Shown: one piece after another, positions 1-8,928 of the stretch | Layout of the letters: each line of letters opens with the position of its first letter | Numbering within the stretch: position 1 is the stretch's first letter | From: an uncultured Bacteroidota bacterium | GTDB taxonomy: Bacteria > Bacteroidota > Bacteroidia > Bacteroidales > VadinHA17 | NCBI GenBank assembly: GCA_903844815.1 | Contig: CAIMVD010000194.1 | Coordinates: 1-33,397, forward strand | Length of the DNA: 33,397 nt | Direction of reading: 5' to 3' | The notes under the pieces: generated by a model | The model's input: only the letters and a program-made list of their open reading frames with translations | Databases searched by the model: none | Told to the model about the DNA's origin: nothing | Position numbers and translations under genes: made by a program

Positions 1-136
1 TCCACTGGTCGTAGAAGAAATGAAGCAATTGATACTAAAACAGATGCTACAAAACAGGAAGCCAAATAGAAAATATGTCAGGCGCACAAAACAGGGAAAA
101 TATCGAAAATATAAATAAACACATTAAGTTAGCGCC
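1..136 (+). mobile_element. Probable end of an insertion sequence (transposase C-terminal tail plus terminal repeat)
   Basis: A reading frame open from the left edge (position 2) ends at a TAA at 116-118. It encodes 38 residues with a very basic tail ending in KYRKYK. About 18 bases later the sequence becomes recognisable prolyl oligopeptidase coding sequence, at about 137-140. The bases just before the junction, ttaagttagcgcc (124-136), match 10 of 13 positions of the terminal repeat of the MITE-like element at 19747-19933, read in the same orientation. A transposase stop codon close to an IS terminus is the usual layout. The transposase family cannot be named from 38 residues. A second short frame (1-69) is also open and cannot be excluded as the real tail. 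Confidence 0.4.
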
Positions 137-1957
137 ATTACCTTCAAAGAGGGTGAATTTACTTACTTCTCAAAAAACAACGGACTGCAGAATCAATATG
201 TAATATATCGCCAGAAGGATAAAGGGGAACCCGAGGTCTTTCTCGATCCAAACACCTTTTCGGCTGACGGTACAACCTCCCTGGGTGAACTGGAATTCAG
301 CCGTGATGGCAGCAAGGTTGCCTATTCAGTTTCTGAAGGAGGCTCCGACTGGCGAAAAGTCATTATTATGGACGCATTAACAAAAGAGATTATCGGAGAC
401 ACACTTAAGGACATCAAATTCAGCGCACTGTCGTGGAAAGAAAATGAAGGCTTTTATTATTCAAGTTACGACAAACCTAAAGGCAGCGGGCTTTCGGCAA
501 AAACTGACCACCACAAACTATATTTTCACAAACTGGGTACCAGTCAGGCTGACGACAGAATTGAATTCGGGGCAGAGATTACCCGCAGGTATGTCGGAGG
601 AGGAGTCACTGAAGACGGAAGGTATCTTGTTGTATCTGCATCAATATCAACTACAGGAAATGAACTGTATATCAAAGACCTCAGCAAGCCTGACAGTAAA
701 TTCAAAACAATTGCCGGCAACTTCGACAATAACCATTATGTTATCGATAATGAAGGTTCAAAGCTTTTTATAGTTACAAACCTCAACGCCCCTAACACCA
801 AAATAATAACAGTGGATGCCGGGAACCCGGGTATTGAGAACTGGACCGATTTCATCCCTGAAACTGAGAATGTACTTGAACCTTCTACCGGGGCAGGATA
901 CATTTTTGCAAATTATATGACCGATGCAGTATCAAATGTCAGGCAATTTGACCTGACCGGAAAAATGATTCGCGAGATTAATCTCCCCGGAAAAGGAAAT
1001 GCCTCCGGTTTCAGTTCAAAAAAGGAAGACCGGGAAGTTTACTTCTCATTTATGAACTATATCACACCTACCACAATTTACAGGCTTGATCCTGTTTCAG
1101 GCAGTACCGAAGTCTTCAAAAAACCTGACGTTGCATTTAACGGGGATGATTATGAATCGGTGCAACAGTTTTACACATCAAAGGACGGAACACGTATCCC
1201 AATCATTGTAACATATAAAAAGGGCACTCAGCTTAACGGCAAAAATCCAACTATACTTTACGGTTACGGAGGGTTTGGGGTAAGTGAAACTCCGGCTTTC
1301 AGTATATCAATTGCCCTTTGGCTTGAAATGGGAGGCGTTTACGCTGTCCCGAATATCAGGGGAGGTGGTGAATATGGTGAAAAATGGCACATTGCAGGTA
1401 CAAAGATGAATAAACAGAATGTCTTTGACGATTTTATCTCTGCCGCTGAATACCTTATCGAACAGAAATATACTTCAACTCCCTATCTTGCCGTAAGAGG
1501 CGGATCTAACGGAGGTTTGCTTATCGGTGCTGTAATGACCCAGAGACCCGACCTGTTCGGAGTTGCACTTCCCGCGGTTGGGGTAATGGATATGCTTCGT
1601 TATCATAAATTCACTGCAGGCGCAGGCTGGGCGTATGATTTCGGAACCTCCGAAGAAAGCAGGGAGATGTTTGAATATATTAAAAAGTATTCACCCGTAA
1701 ATAATGTCAGGGCCGGGACAGAATATCCTGCTACCCTGGTAACTACAGGAGACCACGACGACAGGGTGGTTCCATCACATTCGTTCAAATTTGTGGCTGA
1801 ACTTCAGGCAAAACAGGCAGGTAGTAATCCTGTTCTTATCAGGATAGAGACAATGGCCGGCCACGGAGCAGGAACACCTGTCAGCAAAACTATCGAACAG
1901 TATGCTGATATTTATGGCTTTACGTTATGGAACATGGGAATTAAGAGCCTGAAATAA
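137..1957 (+). CDS. Prolyl oligopeptidase (S9A family), 5'-truncated, likely pseudogene
   Basis: Serine peptidase cleaving after proline in short peptides. Bacteroidota homologues are usually exported and about 680-710 residues long. The catalytic triad is present: Ser380 in GGSNGG, Asp464 in HDDRV and His499 in AGHGAG, numbered from the first ATG at 368. Homology starts well before that ATG: in-frame codons from about 140 read [19 protein letters not shown], a typical beta-propeller entry, so 368 is an internal methionine. In-frame stops lie at 116-118 and 125-127. The signal peptide and N-terminal segment that packs against the catalytic domain, roughly 130-150 residues, are missing and replaced by the probable IS end. 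The protein is probably non-functional, unless an internal start gives a partial product. The YhhN gene follows 8 bases downstream, so loss of the native promoter may affect that gene too. Confidence 0.9.
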   Translation: MTFKEGEFTYFSKNNGLQNQYVIYRQKDKGEPEVFLDPNTFSADGTTSLGELEFSRDGSKVAYSVSEGGSDWRKVIIMDALTKEIIGDTLKDIKFSALSWKENEGFYYSSYDKPKGSGLSAKTDHHKLYFHKLGTSQADDRIEFGAEITRRYVGGGVTEDGRYLVVSASISTTGNELYIKDLSKPDSKFKTIAGNFDNNHYVIDNEGSKLFIVTNLNAPNTKIITVDAGNPGIENWTDFIPETENVLEPSTGAGYIFANYMTDAVSNVRQFDLTGKMIREINLPGKGNASGFSSKKEDREVYFSFMNYITPTTIYRLDPVSGSTEVFKKPDVAFNGDDYESVQQFYTSKDGTRIPIIVTYKKGTQLNGKNPTILYGYGGFGVSETPAFSISIALWLEMGGVYAVPNIRGGGEYGEKWHIAGTKMNKQNVFDDFISAAEYLIEQKYTSTPYLAVRGGSNGGLLIGAVMTQRPDLFGVALPAVGVMDMLRYHKFTAGAGWAYDFGTSEESREMFEYIKKYSPVNNVRAGTEYPATLVTTGDHDDRVVPSHSFKFVAELQAKQAGSNPVLIRIETMAGHGAGTPVSKTIEQYADIYGFTLWNMGIKSLK

Positions 1958-1965
1958 AACCTGAT

Positions 1966-2637
1966 ATGAAAACCATAATACTAACTGCCGCATACATAAT
2001 TGCTGGTTTGGCCTTTATAATCTCTGATTATTATTCGTCGATCATTCCTCCCTTAGTTCTGAAAGCTCTTCTAATTCCGGTGCTGATGGGTGTTTTGCTT
2101 GTTAATGTGAGGTTTCCCGAAAACAAAATGCACAAACTTATGCTTGCAGGATTGTTCTTTTCATGGGCAGGGGATATTATCCTCGGGATTCCCGGATCAA
2201 ATCCGGGCTTCTTTATTGCCGGGCTGGCTAGCTTCCTTATTGCTCACCTTATGTATCTTACAGTATTCGTCATAACTCCAGGGGAAAATGCTATATCCCG
2301 CCGCAGTCCATATCAGTTGTTTCCGGTGATCGTTGCAGGCATTGCTCTTGTGGCATACCTTTATAAAGATCTGGACGGAATGCGTTTTCCTGTCATAATG
2401 TATGCAACTGTAATACTAACAATGCTTGCCGGTGCAATAAACCGCAGGATGAAAGTAAACACAACAAGTTTCTGGATGGTTCTTGCAGGAGCAATCCTTT
2501 TCATAATTTCCGATTCAACAATAGCCGTAAACAAATTCAGCCATCCGTTCCCATCTTCAGGAATTGTGATAATGGTTACTTATATAACCGCTCAGTATCT
2601 GATTATTACGGGGTATATAAGGCAATTCAAATCATAA
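1966..2637 (+). CDS. YhhN/TMEM86 family membrane protein (putative lysoplasmalogenase)
   Basis: A 223-residue polytopic membrane protein with about eight hydrophobic segments. Sequence marks of the YhhN family are FSWAGDIIL at residues 66-74, a following HLMYL, and ISDS near residue 184, which keep the acidic and histidine residues conserved in this family. Characterised members (TMEM86A/B and a Legionella protein) hydrolyse the vinyl-ether bond of lysoplasmalogen; whether this protein does so is inferred from family only. It starts 8 bases after the oligopeptidase stop and is probably co-transcribed with it. It converges on the minus-strand amidotransferase gene with an 11-base gap and no clear terminator hairpin. 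Confidence 0.82.
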   Translation: MKTIILTAAYIIAGLAFIISDYYSSIIPPLVLKALLIPVLMGVLLVNVRFPENKMHKLMLAGLFFSWAGDIILGIPGSNPGFFIAGLASFLIAHLMYLTVFVITPGENAISRRSPYQLFPVIVAGIALVAYLYKDLDGMRFPVIMYATVILTMLAGAINRRMKVNTTSFWMVLAGAILFIISDSTIAVNKFSHPFPSSGIVIMVTYITAQYLIITGYIRQFKS

Positions 2638-2646
2638 GGATAACTT

Positions 2647-2666
2647 CCTTAGTGTCCTTTGTGTTT
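2647..2666 (-). repeat. Short cacaaagg-type repeat, copy 1 (inverted relative to copy at 5207)
   Basis: Read on the minus strand this is aaacacaaaggacactaagg. It overlaps the last codons and the stop of the sugar amidotransferase gene, so the end of that protein (HKGH) is encoded by the repeat. A related copy in the opposite orientation begins at 5207, on the other side of the three-gene amidotransferase cassette. Confidence 0.6.
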
Positions 2667-3779
2667 AATTGCTTTTTTTAACTGTCTTCCAAATTCGAAG
2701 AGCGACTCATTATTTGGAAAATCCTTATGTGAGGCAGGGGGCAGATTAATAATTTCCCTGAACTCATCTGGTGTCCATCCCAGTTTTTTGGCTACATATT
2801 CAAGATCATAGTTTATTTCCTTTTCGGAGTACAGACTCTGATTCATTTCAACCAGGGCCTCATCACGGGTCATTTGTCCTGACATGATAAGGCTCGAAAG
2901 ATGAGCACGTCGTTTGTCGTACCCGAACTTCACGGGAAGATAATAGCTCTGGAAGAACTTTGTAAATCTCGATTCGAAATGCTTGCCACCATAGTATTGC
3001 CACCCCAGCTCATTCTTCATGATTTCGATTGCAGCTTCCTTTCTGTAATCGATAAAATTAAGAGGATTAATAATGTTCATCCTCTTAATAAATGTATACC
3101 AGATATACCGCTTGAAAAAATTAACATGCGGATAGTCCTTAAGCTTAATCTCGCCAAACCTCCTATGAATGGATTTCAGATGCCTGTAATCCATCGCCTG
3201 GAAACCCCACGACTGTGGTAAGATACTCTCAGTGGCGAAGTTGTAACCGTTAAGTACCCAGGTAATATTGTTTTCCCCGGCAAAATTATAAAGAGCAGCA
3301 AAAATTGCATGATCCTGCGGGATATCCTGGTCAGGAATACTGGCTTTAAAGAATGAACGTTGCAAATCCTTCATCTCCTCCCAGTTAACAACGAAAGTAT
3401 GAAGTTCAATATTCAGCTTTTTTACCACATTTTCTACATTCCTTACTGCCTGTTCTGAATTCCAGCCGCAATCGATATGAACAACCAGGGGACGGAGCCC
3501 TCTGTTGACGGCCAGGTAAGCAAGGTATGAGCTGTCGACTCCTCCGCTTAATCCGAGAATACAGTCAAATTCTTTATTTCTTCCCTCATTCTTTATTCTT
3601 TCAAAGAGAGTATCGAGAACCTTGCTGCCGTTCTCATCAGGAAACCAGGTCTTTTTACCAAGCTCGATTGCAGAATTGCAATGGTTGCAGTTCCCCACGG
3701 AGTCAAAACTGATCTCCGGATCGGTGGTATCCATTATGCACCGGTTACAGATCCGGTAATTGTTATTTATCATTATCAT
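2649..3779 (-). CDS. N-acetyl sugar amidotransferase (WbpG/PseA-like)
   Basis: An ATP-PPi-type amidotransferase of about 376 residues. It is expected to activate an N-acetylated nucleotide sugar and convert the acetamido group to an acetamidino group with ammonia from the neighbouring HisH/HisF-like pair; WbpG of Pseudomonas B-band O-antigen and flagellin-glycan PseA are the known relatives. Near the N-terminus are paired CxxC motifs (CNRC and CNHC), typical of this family and possibly metal-binding. The PP-loop SGGVDSS lies around residues 78-84. The ATG at 3779 shares one base with the HisF-like stop (TGATG), suggesting translational coupling; a TTG at 3782 is an alternative. The C-terminus runs into an intergenic repeat. 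No nucleotide-sugar or glycosyltransferase genes are visible nearby, so the substrate is unknown. Confidence 0.87.
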   Translation of the reverse strand: MIMINNNYRICNRCIMDTTDPEISFDSVGNCNHCNSAIELGKKTWFPDENGSKVLDTLFERIKNEGRNKEFDCILGLSGGVDSSYLAYLAVNRGLRPLVVHIDCGWNSEQAVRNVENVVKKLNIELHTFVVNWEEMKDLQRSFFKASIPDQDIPQDHAIFAALYNFAGENNITWVLNGYNFATESILPQSWGFQAMDYRHLKSIHRRFGEIKLKDYPHVNFFKRYIWYTFIKRMNIINPLNFIDYRKEAAIEIMKNELGWQYYGGKHFESRFTKFFQSYYLPVKFGYDKRRAHLSSLIMSGQMTRDEALVEMNQSLYSEKEINYDLEYVAKKLGWTPDEFREIINLPPASHKDFPNNESLFEFGRQLKKAIKHKGH

Positions 3780-4540
3780 CAATCGAATAATTGTGTGATT
3801 TCCAAATAGGAAGGATAAGTGATCAAAACGGCTCTTCGTTTGCCATGGAAGACAAAAAAGCTCCCGGCGGCCACTGCCGAAGCGCCACCATCCCTGAAAG
3901 CAGTTCCGAAATCGCTCATCTTCCCCGCTCCTCCGCAGGCTATGACTGGCACCCTTACAGCCCCTGAAACACCCTTAACAAGATCCAGATCGTATCCGGC
4001 CATTGTACCATCCCTGTCAATCGAATTTACAAGGATCTCCCCAACGCCCTTATCTTCCATTTCCCTGGCATAGTCAACAGGGTTTTTCCCGGTACTCAGG
4101 GTGCCCCCCTTTATATAAACAATATTGCCCCTGAGGAATTCCCTTTTTACATCGATGGAGACTGCTATGGTTGAACTTCCGAACCGGCTTACAGCTTCTG
4201 CTATCAGGCCCTTTGCCGTGAAAGCGGCGGAATTAATTATTATTTTTTCTGCACCTGACTTAATTATCCTTTCTATCTGAATCAGGGAACTGATGCCTCC
4301 TCCATAAGCGAAAGGCATAAAACATTCACTTGCAATATCCTGGATCAGAACGTAGGGGGGATCTTTTTTCTGAATTGTAGCGTCAATATCAAGGAAAAAA
4401 AGCTCATCGACTTCTTTTTCATTAAAAATCCGGACAGTATTTATCGGGTCACCAACATAGGTTGAATCCCTGAACCTGACAGTCTTTACAAGTCCCCTGT
4501 TCCTCAGAAGCAGAGTTGGTATTATCCTCTTTATCTTCAT
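3779..4540 (-). CDS. HisF-like imidazole glycerol phosphate synthase paralog (ammonia channel of sugar amidotransferase)
   Basis: A 253-residue TIM-barrel protein of the HisF family. I chose the ATG at 4540, which gives the family start MKIKRIIP; the longer frame begins at a TTG inside hisH. In true HisF the residues equivalent to Thermotoga Asp11 and Asp130 are catalytic. Here Asp130 is kept (VSID), but position 11 is leucine (RIIPTLLLRNRG instead of the usual CLDV). This loss, together with its position between a HisH-like glutaminase and a WbpG-like amidotransferase, indicates that it channels ammonia to the sugar enzyme and does not act in histidine biosynthesis. It starts one base after the hisH-like stop and ends overlapping the amidotransferase start, as expected for a tightly coupled complex. 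Confidence 0.88.
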   Translation of the reverse strand: MKIKRIIPTLLLRNRGLVKTVRFRDSTYVGDPINTVRIFNEKEVDELFFLDIDATIQKKDPPYVLIQDIASECFMPFAYGGGISSLIQIERIIKSGAEKIIINSAAFTAKGLIAEAVSRFGSSTIAVSIDVKREFLRGNIVYIKGGTLSTGKNPVDYAREMEDKGVGEILVNSIDRDGTMAGYDLDLVKGVSGAVRVPVIACGGAGKMSDFGTAFRDGGASAVAAGSFFVFHGKRRAVLITYPSYLEITQLFD

Positions 4541-4541
4541 A

Positions 4542-5156
4542 TCAGCAATGTTCCACAAAATTCTTAAGGAGCTTCATGCCAAATTTATGGCTCTTCTCCG
4601 GATGGAACTGAACGCCCATAATATTTCCCTTTTCAACGGAGCAAGTGAATTCATTCTCATATCTTGTAGAAGTCAGAATATCAGCATCGTCATCCGCCTC
4701 AAAATAATAGGAATGTACGAAATAGAACCTTGCGTCGGGATACATTTCAGAAAAGAGCCTTCCCTGCCTGTGCTGAGTGACAAAATTCCATCCCATGTGT
4801 GGTATCTTGTACTCAGCAGTATCAGCGAAAACGAACCGCTTATTTCGTCCCTTTATCCAGCCGAGTCCGGGTAGTGTTCCCTCTTCGCTTCCTTCTCCAA
4901 ACAGCTGCATGCCAAGGCAGATACCCAGTACGGGGATCTTTTCTCCAAGCACTCTCTCGTTCAGGATCTCAATAAGGCCAAGGGATGAAAGATTCTGCAT
5001 TCCGGTATCAAATGCTCCTACCCCTGGCAGAATGAGCTTGGAAGCACAGGCTATCACTTCCCTGTCGGATGTGACAACTGTTTCTTCTCCTATTCGTTTT
5101 AAAATATTCTGAATGGAGCCAAGGTTACCGGTTTTGTAGTCAACAATAGTAATCAT
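4542..5156 (-). CDS. HisH-like glutamine amidotransferase (glutaminase subunit)
   Basis: A 204-residue class I glutamine amidotransferase that hydrolyses glutamine and passes ammonia to the HisF-like partner. The triad is complete: Cys80 in GICLGMQ, His185 and Glu187 in FHPEK. The N-terminal IVDYKTGNLGS strand is typical of HisH. It is the first gene of the three-gene cassette and starts at ATG 5156. No other histidine biosynthesis genes are in the window, which together with the altered HisF partner points to sugar acetamidination. A small perfect hairpin (acaggt-ttctt-acctgt, 5161-5177) lies immediately upstream of the start and could affect initiation. Confidence 0.88.
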   Translation of the reverse strand: MITIVDYKTGNLGSIQNILKRIGEETVVTSDREVIACASKLILPGVGAFDTGMQNLSSLGLIEILNERVLGEKIPVLGICLGMQLFGEGSEEGTLPGLGWIKGRNKRFVFADTAEYKIPHMGWNFVTQHRQGRLFSEMYPDARFYFVHSYYFEADDDADILTSTRYENEFTCSVEKGNIMGVQFHPEKSHKFGMKLLKNFVEHC

Positions 5157-5160
5157 CGAA

Positions 5161-5177
5161 ACAGGTTTCTTACCTGT
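5161..5177 (-). promoter_or_regulatory. Small hairpin just upstream of the hisH-like start
   Basis: A perfect 6-bp inverted repeat, acaggt and acctgt, with a 5-base loop. It ends 4 bases before the ATG at 5156, so if transcribed it would sit over the initiation region. A function is only inferred and a chance hairpin is possible. Confidence 0.3.
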
Positions 5178-5206
5178 GGCCTTCAGTTTATGATGGAGCT
5201 AATTTT

Positions 5207-5249
5207 AAACACAAAGGGCACAAAGGGTTACGTTAAGGACACAAAGGGG
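5207..5249 (+). repeat. Short cacaaagg-type repeat, copy 2 (multiple subunits)
   Basis: The stretch contains three closely related units: acacaaagg, gcacaaagg and, after cgttaagg, acacaaagg. It is the inverted counterpart of 2647-2666; both share aaacacaaagg. It lies in the 151-base gap between the DUF2339 gene and the hisH-like gene. No gene is visible in that gap. Confidence 0.55.
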
Positions 5250-5307
5250 TAACAACCGGCTTTAAGTGACCTGACGGTAAAAATAGCTTTTTTTCGGATC
5301 AAAATTG

Positions 5308-7689
5308 TCAGTCGACTGATTCCCCGGAAATTATATTCCGGTATTTATTATACAAAAATGAGATTATCAAAAGAAGAACTCCGAGAGTCACAAAAACTAT
5401 TGTCTTCGAAATGGTATTTAGATATGAAAGGTCGTAAAAGAACAGTTTGAGGAGGGTTGCGCTGAAAAGAACAAAGGCGCATATCCTGAGATGCATCTTC
5501 TTCTTCCATATACCTGCTGCAATTAATACCAGGGAATAAACACCCCATAAAATACTCAGAACCAGTTTATATGACCCGGGGTACTTCATCAGGGCCATTA
5601 AAGAGATCAATTCACTGCTGATTACCCATACGAGTGCTGCAACAAGCAGAATATCAAATGCGATAAGGAGATCAATCCTTAAAGGCTTAAGGAATTCCTG
5701 CCTGACGTATCTTCCGGTTGACAGAAGCATAATTCCTGCGAAAACAAACGAAATATACCTGATTCCGATATTAAAAGAGGTATGAGTGTAATAATTTGAA
5801 AGCGTGTTTTCAAGCAGGCTGTCGCGAAGCTCACTCAGGACAAATAGTCCCTGTGTGAGGAAAAATAAAATAACTATTCCATTTAATATCAGGTTAATCA
5901 CCCCGAGGCTTCTGTTGCGCAGTATCCTTATGTTAAAAAGGGAAAGCAGCGAAAAGAACAGTAAAGAATAATTCAGAATCCATATTATCTTAAAATTATT
6001 AATATCCTCATTCCAGATTTTCTCAGGAATCAGTTGTCCGTTTTTGCTTATCTCAATCATTGAAGAATTATACAACTGGTCCCAATAAGTCGCAATTTCG
6101 TATCTGAACAAATAATAAAGTGTCAAAAGAAAAACTGCTGCAATTGAATATGATATGATTTTCTGAAGTTCATCACCCGATCTGAAAGGCGTCGGGTAAT
6201 CTGATCCTTCAATAAAACTGATGAATCCGAAGAAGGCAACAGTCAGCAATGACGAGAGGAATTTTGCGTTAAGCAGAGGTAATATCGTTTCCGTTTTTAT
6301 ACCGGAATTAATAATGGACGATAAAGGAGAAAGATCGTGGATGAAACTGAAAAATGCCAGGTAGATAAAGAAATACGAAAGAATTTCATAGAAACCGACT
6401 CTCTTTGTACGTCCAATCCAGAATAGTACCGCGGCCTCACCTGCCCATAACAGGGTAACCCAGCTGCCGTTCAGCTGAACCGGTATTGAGATGGCAATGA
6501 ATGTAAGCGCAAGTCCCGATACGAGGTAGAATAAGTTCCTGTCGGCAAGCTGCCTGCGGTAAATTATCATACTTACAGCGAAATGAAGGATGGCATTGGA
6601 AAAAGTAAAAACACCCGTGTACCGTTCCCAGCCATCGGGAGAATTAATAATCCTGTATCCTATTCCATAAAAAATAAAGGAGTTTAAAAGCATAAGTACA
6701 ACATCGTACACATCGAATTTTTCCTTTTTAAGCAGTTTGAAAGCAAGAAAAATAACATAGAAAGTTGTAAAGAATAATGAAAGAAAAACAACCGAAACAA
6801 CCAGGTTTTCATCAGGCTTAAATTTCGGACCAAACCACATCAGGAACATCATCCAGGTGATTATAAATGAGGTATACCAGAGCGGTTTCCAGTATTTTTT
6901 GAATGAGATTACAAGTATGCCGATGTTAATAATGGAGGTATATGTGAAAAGCACAGTGACATTATCGCTTCCTTTGCTAAGTATAAATGGAACTGCGTAA
7001 GCACCAACAAGACCAATATGTGCGATGACCTGCCTGTCGTACCCGATTGCAGCAGCCACAGTGAACCCGGTGAAGAGGACCATGATTCCAAATGCAGGAA
7101 CCTGCCCTATCAGACCGTAAAAACTGAAAGCTGCATAGGTCATGAAATACATTATTGACATTGAGCCGCTCAGCAACACCGCACTAAAATTTATATAGCC
7201 CTTTTTAAGCCTAAGGGCGAAACCGAGCATAACCATTCCAAAAAGGTAACCTGAAATTATCCGCCATAACGGACTAATAAGCTGATGATCTATTGCGTAT
7301 TTTGCTCCAATGGCAACACCAATGACTGTAATAACTATACCTATTTTGTTTATCAGGTTCTCACCGATGAATTTCTCAATACCTGATGAAGCACCAGGCT
7401 GGTTCTGAGGTTCTGGTTCAATCCTCTTGTAAGGTTTTTTCGGCTGGACTTCATTATCAGGAGAAGATACCGGCGTCTTTATTTCCTCAACACTTTCACC
7501 GATAAAAGAAGGAACCTTTTCTTCCGACCGGAGCACCTCAGTTATTTCAGTTTTCGTTGCCGACCCGGTTCTTGTTCTGTATACCTCCTCGCGCAATTTG
7601 GTGATCTCTTCCGAAAGAATTTCCTGCCTGTTCATCAGATTGTCAAGCTGGAGAATCAGATGATCGGTCTTATCATTGTTTTCCGACAT
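5308..7689 (-). CDS. DUF2339 family polytopic membrane protein
   Basis: About 793 residues. Residues 1-50 are a charged, probably coiled-coil segment, followed by a low-complexity linker rich in Glu, Pro and Ser. From about residue 115 to the end there are some twenty or more hydrophobic segments, the pattern of the DUF2339 (predicted membrane protein) family. The function of the family is unknown to me; no catalytic motif is evident. I prefer ATG 7689; a TTG at 7713 would overlap the stop of the upstream kinase gene by four bases. It is the last gene of the kinase operon, so its product may be controlled by or work with those sensors, but that is inference from position. Confidence 0.8.
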   Translation of the reverse strand: MSENNDKTDHLILQLDNLMNRQEILSEEITKLREEVYRTRTGSATKTEITEVLRSEEKVPSFIGESVEEIKTPVSSPDNEVQPKKPYKRIEPEPQNQPGASSGIEKFIGENLINKIGIVITVIGVAIGAKYAIDHQLISPLWRIISGYLFGMVMLGFALRLKKGYINFSAVLLSGSMSIMYFMTYAAFSFYGLIGQVPAFGIMVLFTGFTVAAAIGYDRQVIAHIGLVGAYAVPFILSKGSDNVTVLFTYTSIINIGILVISFKKYWKPLWYTSFIITWMMFLMWFGPKFKPDENLVVSVVFLSLFFTTFYVIFLAFKLLKKEKFDVYDVVLMLLNSFIFYGIGYRIINSPDGWERYTGVFTFSNAILHFAVSMIIYRRQLADRNLFYLVSGLALTFIAISIPVQLNGSWVTLLWAGEAAVLFWIGRTKRVGFYEILSYFFIYLAFFSFIHDLSPLSSIINSGIKTETILPLLNAKFLSSLLTVAFFGFISFIEGSDYPTPFRSGDELQKIISYSIAAVFLLTLYYLFRYEIATYWDQLYNSSMIEISKNGQLIPEKIWNEDINNFKIIWILNYSLLFFSLLSLFNIRILRNRSLGVINLILNGIVILFFLTQGLFVLSELRDSLLENTLSNYYTHTSFNIGIRYISFVFAGIMLLSTGRYVRQEFLKPLRIDLLIAFDILLVAALVWVISSELISLMALMKYPGSYKLVLSILWGVYSLVLIAAGIWKKKMHLRICAFVLFSATLLKLFFYDLSYLNTISKTIVFVTLGVLLLIISFLYNKYRNIISGESVD

Positions 7690-7709
7690 ATCAGAGGTAT
7701 TAGCCGTAC

Positions 7710-8924
7710 TCAATTTGCTTTTTCTATTTCATGAACCAGAAGGAACTTCAGTTCGACGCTTGCCCCACCTTCAGGCCTGTTCCTGAGTTCTATCTTTCCG
7801 GTATGGGTATCCATTATTAGTTTTGCCAGTGGCAATCCGATTCCCGTAGTATTGTCCTGGCTGTTGTTCCCCCTGGAAAAGAGGTCAAAGCCGCTTTTGA
7901 GGATCTTTTCAGGAATTCCCTTGCCGTTATCTGTGATTGTAATCCAGAGATATTCCCCCTCGGGTCGGGTATTGATTTCAATTGTACCTTCTGCAGGTGA
8001 ATAAGTTACTGCATTGTCGATTACATTTGAAAGACATTTTCTGATTAGTTCAGCATCGCCAGGGATTGTTTCAGGAGCAGAACTTGTCACCACAGACACT
8101 CTTAGCGCTTTTTTACTGATTATTTCCCTGAATGAAGATAAGACGTCAGAGATAGTGTTCGCGATATGAACAGGAATATTCCTTACAATATAGGGTTTAG
8201 TCTTTAGGGTAGTTATCAGTATTGCATTAGTCGAGAAGTTCTCAAGTCGCTTAACGGAGAAATCAAGTACTTCGAGCAAATCGCTTAATTCAGTTGGGTT
8301 CAGGGGATCCTTAAGCAATTCTACAGGCCCGCATATTCCGTTAAGTGGTGTACGGATCTCGTGACTGATGAGGCTGAGGAACTCCGATTTTGCATCATCC
8401 AGTTCAGTAAGCTTCTGATTCATCCCCTCAAGCTTTTCGTTGGCGGTTTTAAGCTCCTTTGTTCTTTCGTCAACCTTTTCTTCGAGGTATTTGTTAACCT
8501 TTTCAAGTTTTTCGAGAGACTCTTTGAGGCTTAAGTGGGTTTTTACCCTTACTATAAGCTCCCTGCTGTCGAAAGGTTTAGTAACATAGTCAGCAGCTCC
8601 CATTTCAAATCCCTTTAGTATGCTCTCCCTGTCGGAGTCGGCGGAAAGGAAGATTACCGGCATCCTGTTGAATTTTTCATCTGCCCTGATTTTCTGGCAA
8701 ACCTCAAATCCATCCATCTCCGGCATATTAATATCTAAAAGTACCAGGTCGAAATGCTGCAGACCCAGCCATTCAAGAGCTGCTTTTCCGTTGGTAGCGA
8801 ATTCAATATCATAGTTTTTTTCTCTCAGAAGACTGCCAAGAACCTGGAGGTTCTGAGGATTATCATCAACTATAAGAATGACGGGATTCTTAAAAGTCGA
8901 CTGAATTGCATTATCAAAGCTCAT
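7710..8924 (-). CDS. Response regulator-histidine kinase (REC-HisKA-HATPase), soluble
   Basis: A 404-residue cytoplasmic two-component protein with receiver first. REC spans about residues 14-130 with phosphoacceptor Asp64 (LLDINMPEMDG) and Lys116 (VTKPF). A coiled-coil linker spans 130-178. The dimerisation/phosphotransfer domain has His188 in SHEIRTPLN, and the HATPase has DNGKGIPE and a TGIGLPLAK G-box near the end. There is no membrane segment, so it is probably activated by phosphotransfer from a partner kinase; the large hybrid kinase 4 bases upstream is the natural candidate. No output DNA-binding domain is present. The start at ATG 8924 is clear. Confidence 0.88.
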   Translation of the reverse strand: MSFDNAIQSTFKNPVILIVDDNPQNLQVLGSLLREKNYDIEFATNGKAALEWLGLQHFDLVLLDINMPEMDGFEVCQKIRADEKFNRMPVIFLSADSDRESILKGFEMGAADYVTKPFDSRELIVRVKTHLSLKESLEKLEKVNKYLEEKVDERTKELKTANEKLEGMNQKLTELDDAKSEFLSLISHEIRTPLNGICGPVELLKDPLNPTELSDLLEVLDFSVKRLENFSTNAILITTLKTKPYIVRNIPVHIANTISDVLSSFREIISKKALRVSVVTSSAPETIPGDAELIRKCLSNVIDNAVTYSPAEGTIEINTRPEGEYLWITITDNGKGIPEKILKSGFDLFSRGNNSQDNTTGIGLPLAKLIMDTHTGKIELRNRPEGGASVELKFLLVHEIEKAN

Positions 8925-8928
8925 AACA

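Noticed and set aside
1-69. Short frame ending TKQEAK as the tail of a real gene
   Set aside because: The overlapping frame ending at 118 is longer and more basic and lies nearer the IS-like terminus; neither can be identified with certainty.
3779-5156. Histidine biosynthesis hisF-hisH pair
   Set aside because: Catalytic Asp11 is missing in the HisF-like protein and the neighbour is a WbpG-like sugar amidotransferase.
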